Part shown: in pieces, positions 5,339-9,501 of the stretch
Layout: each line of letters opens with the position of its first letter
How positions within the stretch are numbered: the first letter of the stretch is position 1
Source of the DNA: Bacillota bacterium
GTDB lineage: Bacteria; Bacillota; Syntrophomonadia; Syntrophomonadales; Syntrophomonadaceae
Direction of reading: 5' to 3'
DNA: 9,501 nucleotides
Assembly (NCBI GenBank): GCA_017861475.1
Contig: JAGFXV010000032.1
Span: forward strand, 1 to 9,501
Translations under genes and position numbers: made by a program
Notes under the pieces: generated by a model
Database searches by the model: none
Seen by the model: the letters and a program-made list of their open reading frames with translations, nothing else
What the model was told of the DNA's origin: nothing

Positions 5339-6097
5339 TTAATTTTGTTTTAAAAAAGCATCCGCTACTTTGAAAAATTCATTTGAACTGGACAAAATTG
5401 ATGGGTGTCCGCCTTTTTCAAACAGATACATGCTTCCGTTTTTCATTTTATTTAGAAGAGCACTATACGTAGTTTCATAGAAATCAGCCGGGGCAAACTC
5501 ATCTTCCTTACTACCGGTTAATAATATCGGCATCTCCAACCGTTCCAGTGGCTTATGAAAGAACTTCCCAATCGTTTGGTAATGGGTATACAGCGCATTG
5601 GTATCATTGTCTACGACCTGTTCCCAATCATCGCCATGATTATATTCATAAAACATTTTGGCAGCAGCATCATGCTTGGATGCTTCACGTTCGGCTTTAA
5701 TATTTTGCACATAATCTGCCAAAGGTGTTTCTCCTTCAAAACTATCTGCAATCACTTTGTTTACCAGGTCTGGCCTTTCCAGGGCAACATTAAGCGCAAC
5801 AAGCGCACCTCCGCTGCTTCCAATGATATTTACCTGCCTATACTGCATATGTTCCAAAAATGTGATAACCTGCATGGATTCATCAAACCATAAATCAGGC
5901 GGAAAACGATCGATCCGATCTGACTGTCCATGCCCCAAAAAGTCCAATACAACGACTTTATAATTTTCTTTATATAAGTCAGTGATACTGTCAAACATCT
6001 TTGAAGATGCGGTATTTCCGTGCAATAAAAGTAATATATTTCCTTGTCCAGACTCGTTATAATAACACTGTTTACCTTGGTATTTGAAATATGGCAT
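5339..6097 (-). CDS. Alpha/beta-hydrolase fold protein
   Basis: The 252-residue product has a standard single-domain alpha/beta hydrolase layout: oxyanion-hole HGN at 26-28, the DFLGHGQSD turn at 52-60, nucleophile elbow GSSGG with Ser95, probable acid Asp199 in GSKEDEF, and catalytic His231 in KGGHPS. A short cap region lies at about 120-185. The triad is complete, so an active esterase, lactonase or related hydrolase is expected. The substrate cannot be told from sequence. There is no signal peptide, so it acts in the cytoplasm. The ATG at 6097 is favoured over the GTG at 6106, because GGGAG sits 8 bases before the ATG but directly abuts the GTG. It lies 39 bases downstream of mocR on the same strand with no terminator or obvious promoter between them, so co-transcription is likely. 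Its composition is markedly AT-richer than mocR (21 of 60 G/C at 5821-5880). Confidence 0.92.
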   Translation of the reverse strand: MPYFKYQGKQCYYNESGQGNILLLLHGNTASSKMFDSITDLYKENYKVVVLDFLGHGQSDRIDRFPPDLWFDESMQVITFLEHMQYRQVNIIGSSGGALVALNVALERPDLVNKVIADSFEGETPLADYVQNIKAEREASKHDAAAKMFYEYNHGDDWEQVVDNDTNALYTHYQTIGKFFHKPLERLEMPILLTGSKEDEFAPADFYETTYSALLNKMKNGSMYLFEKGGHPSILSSSNEFFKVADAFLKQN

Positions 6098-6136
6098 ATT
6101 TTTCACTCCCTGATTATTTTTTCTGTCTGCTATTCT

Positions 6137-7519
6137 CTATTTCATTACATCATGCAGCAGTTTGATGCCGCTGCGAATCTCGTCCGGCTCCAGATGGCCG
6201 TATCCAACCAGCAGTTTGCTTTGGTGGAGATTATTTTTTATGCAGTGATGTTCCAGCGGGGTTATATAAATGCCGTTTTGAAGGCAGTATTTTTTGAAAG
6301 CCGCATCAAAATATCTTCCCGGGAATTCTATGGCCAGATGAAGCCCCGCCGCATCGCCGAAGGCGGTCCATTCACTGCCGAATACATCCTGCAGCGACTC
6401 CAGCAGCACTCGCCGCCGCTCTCCGTAAACCCTGCGCATTTTCTGAATATGCCGGTCCAGTTTTCTGGTTCGCAAAAATTGAGTCAGCGCCGCCTGCTCG
6501 AAAGGCGGATTCTGTACATCGGTGTGAGTACGCAAATCACCCCACTGTTTGTGAAGGGACGGGGGCAGGATGGCATAACCAATGCGCAATGCCGGAAACA
6601 TGACCTTGCTGAAAGTTCCAACATATATCACGTGCCGGGAGTCCATAGCCAAAAGCGGCGCAATGGACTCGCCGCCATAGCGAAACTCACTGTCGTAATC
6701 ATCTTCTATGATATAGAGCTCGTTTTCTCTGGCAAACCGGATCAACTCAGTGCGGCGTGAAGCCGGCAGGATACCGCCCAAAGGAAACTGGTGGGACGGC
6801 GTCACATAAACGGCACAGGCATTTTTCCCCTCGGTCAGATGCTCCGTTTGCAGCCCCTGAGAGTCAACCGGAACCGGAACAATCGCACAGCCTTTATTGA
6901 TGAATGTCTGCAACATACCGCTATGGCACGGGTCCTCCATCAGGATTTCCTGCCCTTGCCGGCACAACAGTTCGGCAATCAGATGCAGCGCATGGGTCGC
7001 ACCGGCCGTTATGAAAATATCCTGAGGGTGCACGGTCAGGCCGCGGCTCCTGAAAAGCCAGGCGGCTATTTCGGCGCGCAGCTCCGGAAGTCCCTGCGGT
7101 CCGGTATAACCGTATTTCTCCAGCGTCATTTCTTCGCCGGCCTGGTGAAGTATCTGCTGCCACAAAAAACGGGGAAATAATCTCAGATCGGGCCGTCCCG
7201 TCCGAAAGTCTGCCCGAAGCGGACGAAGTGAAGATTTTTTCGCCGGTGGTACGCAGTCAGGCAGCTTTTCGATGAATAATCCTTCCGTAACACGTGTGGG
7301 AGCACCCTGACGGCTTGAAATATAACCTTCAGCCAGCAACATTTCATAAGCTTCACAGACAGTGTTGCGGGAAACATTCAGATTTTTGGCAAGTTCCCGC
7401 GTGGAAGGCAAAGTCTCGCCTGACTTTAACTGCCCGCACATGATCCGATCCCTGATGGCCTGATATATTTGCCTCTTAATCGGCAATTCACTTTCCCGGT
7501 TCAATTCAATGCCCCACAT
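6137..7519 (-). CDS. MocR-type regulator: GntR winged helix fused to PLP aminotransferase-like domain
   Basis: MocR (PdxR/GabR-type) proteins use an aminotransferase fold to sense PLP or a PLP-amine adduct and a GntR helix-turn-helix to bind DNA. Residues 12-78 form the winged helix (IYQAIRDRIMCGQLKSGETL, then STRELAKNLNVSRNTVCEAY). Residues 105-458 form the class I aminotransferase domain. Its signature residues are intact: YGYTGPQGLPELR (136-148), VTPSHQFPLG (239-248), the IIEDDYDSEF aspartates at 273-274, PLP lysine Lys305 in GTFSK, and Arg312. At 460 residues it has the normal family length. The ATG at 7519 has GGAGG just upstream. It is divergent from the EamA transporter across 120 bases containing repeated CTGG motifs, so it probably controls the transporter and itself. 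The ligand, and therefore activator or repressor status, is unknown; PdxR, GabR and TauR are relatives with different ligands. Confidence 0.95.
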   Translation of the reverse strand: MWGIELNRESELPIKRQIYQAIRDRIMCGQLKSGETLPSTRELAKNLNVSRNTVCEAYEMLLAEGYISSRQGAPTRVTEGLFIEKLPDCVPPAKKSSLRPLRADFRTGRPDLRLFPRFLWQQILHQAGEEMTLEKYGYTGPQGLPELRAEIAAWLFRSRGLTVHPQDIFITAGATHALHLIAELLCRQGQEILMEDPCHSGMLQTFINKGCAIVPVPVDSQGLQTEHLTEGKNACAVYVTPSHQFPLGGILPASRRTELIRFARENELYIIEDDYDSEFRYGGESIAPLLAMDSRHVIYVGTFSKVMFPALRIGYAILPPSLHKQWGDLRTHTDVQNPPFEQAALTQFLRTRKLDRHIQKMRRVYGERRRVLLESLQDVFGSEWTAFGDAAGLHLAIEFPGRYFDAAFKKYCLQNGIYITPLEHHCIKNNLHQSKLLVGYGHLEPDEIRSGIKLLHDVMK

Positions 7520-7528
7520 GCTTCCTCC

Positions 7529-7595
7529 AACTGGACCAATACATTACAGGCTGAACTGGCACTTTACCCATACCAGTTCGCTGGATAAAATTATA
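7529..7595. promoter_or_regulatory. Divergent mocR/eamA control region with phased CTGG repeats
   Basis: CTGG occurs at 7531, 7556 and 7581, spaced exactly 25 bases apart. The first two are preceded by AA. An inverted copy completes the dyad GAACTGG-13 bases-CCAGTTC (7553-7579). Such spaced direct and inverted half-sites resemble MocR-family operators, whose dimers contact separated repeats. CTGGACCAAT at 7531 also resembles the TauR repeat CTGGACYTAA as I remember it, and ATACCA at 7570 matches the GabR repeat; neither is proof. A rightward promoter candidate is TTTACC (7563-7568), 17 bases, TAAAAT (7586-7591). Leftward there is a perfect TATAAT (7595-7590) with TTGCTT 16 bases upstream (7617-7612). 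The repeats overlap or flank both promoters. Confidence 0.6.
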
Positions 7596-7639
7596 GCATT
7601 CAAAACAAATCAAGCAAAGGTTTAAGGAGATATAAGGAA

Positions 7640-8596
7640 TTGAAAGAATGGAAAGGACCGTTTTTTTTATTTTGTGCATTTTCACTGGCGGGAACCAGCG
7701 TCATATCGGCCCGGTTTGTTTCCGGTAAGTTGGGGACTTTTACCATCACCGCCGTAAGCCTGTTATTTGCTCTTTTAATTTTACTGCCGCCAAGCTGGAA
7801 AAAACTCGCTGAAGTTATCCGGATAACGCCGGCCAGAGGGTACCTTGTTTTTTTATTGCAAGCCTTTTTCGGTATTTTTCTGTTCCGACTTTTTCTTTTA
7901 AGCAGCCTTCTTTATACCAGCACCGGGGAAGCCGGCATCCTTACCGGCGCCACGCCGGCTATAACAGCACTTCTTGCCATAGCCATTTTAAAGGAACCTG
8001 TAAACGAAAAAAAACTGGCCGGAATATTCAGCACCGTGGCCGGCATTTTGTTGATCCAGGGATTGTTATCTGCCGGCAGCCTTTCCCTCAAACATCTGGG
8101 CGGAAACGTGCTGGTGCTTTGTGCGGCAGCGTGCGAATCCGTGTTCAACATTCTATCACGTATTTTCGCCATTAAAACCCCACCGGATCAAAGAAATCCT
8201 GTTAGTCCACTGGTTCAGACTACAATTGTAACGGTGATTGCCCTGCTTCTTTGCCTGATTCCCGCCCTGTCGGAACGACCCGCGCAATTGTTGGCCGCCG
8301 CCGGTTGGAAAGAATGGCTGGCATTGCTTTGGTATGGAATGTTTGTGACCGCGCTGGCCTTCATGTGCTGGTATGCCGGAATAAAACGGTGCGATGCCAT
8401 TACCGCTGCTGCCTATTCGGGCATAATGCCTTTTACCGCCATGCTGCTGTCCGCTGTCATATTGGGCGAGCACGCCGGATGGCAGCAGTGGTCGGGCGGA
8501 ATTTTGGTGATCATCGGTATGGTTCTGATCGGAAGCAGCAACGCTCCATCGGCGGATACAGATAAAAACCTCGACAAGTATACGTTATCATTATGA
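7640..8596 (+). CDS. EamA-family (DMT superfamily) transporter, probable exporter
   Basis: The 318-residue protein consists of about ten hydrophobic segments arranged as two EamA repeats (about 8-141 and 152-300). The repeat-end signatures are visible twice: GEAGILTGATPAITALLAIAIL followed by EP (about 96-120), and AITAAAYSGIMPFTAMLLSA followed by VILGE (about 253-277). Family members are mostly drug/metabolite exporters, such as those for amino acids and nucleosides; the substrate here is unknown. A hydrophilic C-terminal tail of about 18 residues follows the last helix. The start is the TTG at 7640 with AAGGAGA at 7624-7630, nine bases ahead. The nearby ATG at 7648 is out of frame. Divergent orientation from mocR suggests that the exporter is the regulator's target, induced by the compound it exports. 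Confidence 0.93.
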   Translation: MKEWKGPFFLFCAFSLAGTSVISARFVSGKLGTFTITAVSLLFALLILLPPSWKKLAEVIRITPARGYLVFLLQAFFGIFLFRLFLLSSLLYTSTGEAGILTGATPAITALLAIAILKEPVNEKKLAGIFSTVAGILLIQGLLSAGSLSLKHLGGNVLVLCAAACESVFNILSRIFAIKTPPDQRNPVSPLVQTTIVTVIALLLCLIPALSERPAQLLAAAGWKEWLALLWYGMFVTALAFMCWYAGIKRCDAITAAAYSGIMPFTAMLLSAVILGEHAGWQQWSGGILVIIGMVLIGSSNAPSADTDKNLDKYTLSL

Positions 8597-8780
8597 ATCC
8601 GGTCCAACTGAAGCCTTCGCTCGATGCTCCTGTTTTATCCCTTAAATTGGTTTTTAATCGAAAAATTCCCCTGATTTACCGGCCGTTTGTGTTACTATCA
8701 AATAGGCCGGCAAATCAACTCAACCACAAAATTGGCGTTGATTATTGATTCCTATGATATATGCCTGCAGGAGGTTGTAC
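8597..8780. other. Intergenic region between eamA and the YfjL-like gene
   Basis: This 184-base spacer shows no recognisable intrinsic terminator for eamA. It contains the inverted repeat at 8673-8716 and, nearer the next gene, TATGAT (8753-8758) with TTGGCG 15 bases upstream, a poor-spacing promoter candidate. A tandem TTGATTATTGATT lies between those boxes. No small gene with a ribosome-binding site was seen. Confidence 0.4.
8673..8716. repeat. Imperfect 12-bp inverted repeat with 20-base loop
   Basis: GATTTACCGGCC (8673-8684) and GGCCGGCAAATC (8705-8716) are complementary over 12 positions with one mismatch. Within the loop, TTTG (8686-8689) can also pair with CAAA (8699-8702). No T-run follows on either strand, so a standard terminator is not supported. 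It lies about 65 bases before the ribosome-binding site-bearing start of the YfjL-like gene and could be an operator or an mRNA structure in its leader. Confidence 0.5.
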
Positions 8781-9501
8781 ATGAAGATAAAAGTCAGATA
8801 TTTTTTTGCCGCAGCAGCGATACTTGTCATTCTGGGATTTGTATTCTGTTTGGTTAATTCATTTACCGGCAACCCGGTTTCTGCATTTGTGGCATCCCGC
8901 AAAATCCAGAATTATGCTGCCGTTCACTACCCCGGATCAGATTTAGTGTTATCAGACGTCAAATACAATTTTAAAAACAATGCCTACGGTTGTCATGCCC
9001 AATCCCCCAAAAGCGAGGATACGAATTTTTATATCCAGTATAGCCACGGCAGAGTCAGTGACGACTATAAATATGAAGTTGCCAATCACTTTACAACCTA
9101 TCGACGGCTAAGTAAAGATTTTAACGATATGGTCAAAAACATCATCGAAAAAGATTATCCTCATGAAACGACATTAATTATCGGCGATTTAATCGGCGAT
9201 ACACAGCTACTTACCCCGGATGTGCCATTAAACTTGAACGATATGCCGCTTCAGTTGTCTTTGACTGTATTTATTCTCAGTGATGTCCGCAATGAAGAGC
9301 AGATGTCATCATCTCTTCTGGAACTCCATCAGCTTATGATGAGTAAGAATATTTCGATTGACCAATACACTCTTCGATTGGAGGAACCAATGCCGGAGGA
9401 AAGTAAACCGGGCAGCGGCAATAATCTATATTTAGAAAATTTCCCCGCAAAGAATATCACCGCCAATCAACAAAGCCTTATATTGATTATGAGAGAACAT
9501 C
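8781..9501 (+). CDS. YfjL-like membrane-anchored protein, N-terminal part (runs off right edge)
   Basis: The reading frame is open from an ATG at 8781 to the window end (240 codons, no stop), so the C-terminus is missing. The start is certain: AGGAGG (8770-8775) lies just upstream. Residues 1-3 are MKI with basic flanks, followed by a hydrophobic segment at about 7-27 that should be an uncleaved membrane anchor. There is no proper lipobox before Cys23. The next part, GNPVSAFVASRKIQNYAAVHYPG and SDVKYNFKNNAYGCHA, matches from memory the N-terminal pattern of YfjL-like Bacillota proteins (anchor, then GNPVS, a helix, and YNFK...Y). A long extracytoplasmic alpha/beta region follows. The function of this family is unknown to me. 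It stands after eamA with 184 bases between, so it probably has its own promoter. The sequence is AT-richer than eamA. Confidence 0.75.
   Translation, partial: MKIKVRYFFAAAAILVILGFVFCLVNSFTGNPVSAFVASRKIQNYAAVHYPGSDLVLSDVKYNFKNNAYGCHAQSPKSEDTNFYIQYSHGRVSDDYKYEVANHFTTYRRLSKDFNDMVKNIIEKDYPHETTLIIGDLIGDTQLLTPDVPLNLNDMPLQLSLTVFILSDVRNEEQMSSSLLELHQLMMSKNISIDQYTLRLEEPMPEESKPGSGNNLYLENFPAKNITANQQSLILIMREH

Noticed and set aside
5296..5385. GCTTTT/AAAAAAGC repeat between the convergent 111-aa and hydrolase genes as a bidirectional terminator
   Set aside because: The arms are short, A/T-dominated and separated by a loop of several tens of bases, so stability is doubtful.
6044..6760. Forward 238-codon frame
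   Set aside because: Antisense to the end of mocR and the start of the hydrolase gene, both of which have complete family motifs.
8251..8565. Forward 104-codon frame inside eamA
   Set aside because: A shifted-frame shadow of the EamA transporter, which has continuous transmembrane pattern and both family signatures.
8673..8716. Inverted repeat as terminator of eamA
   Set aside because: No T-run after either arm, and the 20-base loop is too long for a typical intrinsic terminator.

Overview
The window looks like chromosomal DNA of a Gram-positive-type bacterium, most likely a member of the Bacillota (Clostridia or Negativicutes would fit). This is an inference. It rests on strong purine-rich ribosome-binding sites (AGGAGG, GGGGGA, GAGGGG), frequent TTG/GTG starts, a YdbS/YdbT-type PH-domain pair, a YkuD-type L,D-transpeptidase and a YfjL-like membrane-anchored protein. 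No phage, transposon, CRISPR or rRNA signal is visible.

Layout. The left edge (1-297, minus) holds the N-terminal 99 codons of a SEC-C zinc-motif protein that runs off the window. Next is a minus-strand orphan double-Cache sensor with two membrane segments and no output domain (532-1545). It is divergent from a leaderless YkuD L,D-transpeptidase with a C-terminal peptidoglycan-binding domain (1749-2354). A tRNA-Pro(UGG) with its own promoter and terminator sits at 2426-2502. The ydbS-ydbT operon (2695-4597) follows, preceded by a cluster of three adjacent or overlapping dyads around a TATAAT box.

From about 4600 to 6110 the DNA becomes clearly AT-rich. This stretch encodes a 59-residue zinc ribbon, an unrecognised 111-residue protein with a possible leader hairpin, and (minus strand) an alpha/beta hydrolase. 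GC-richer DNA then returns with a MocR-type GntR/aminotransferase regulator (6137-7519, minus), divergent from an EamA-family exporter (7640-8596, plus). Their 120-bp shared promoter region contains three CTGG motifs exactly 25 bp apart plus an inverted copy, which is a convincing candidate operator. The right edge (8781-9501, plus) is the start of a YfjL-like anchored protein, open to the window end.

How the genes may work together. The clearest functional unit is mocR with the divergent exporter and possibly the downstream hydrolase: a regulator sensing an amine or amino-acid-like ligand through PLP and controlling an efflux carrier. YdbS and YdbT are envelope proteins probably made together. 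The L,D-transpeptidase and the Cache sensor share an intergenic region, but nothing shows they are functionally linked. I did not find a clear-cut novel defence or mobile system. The most interesting items are the regulatory architectures and the AT-rich block of small unknown genes.
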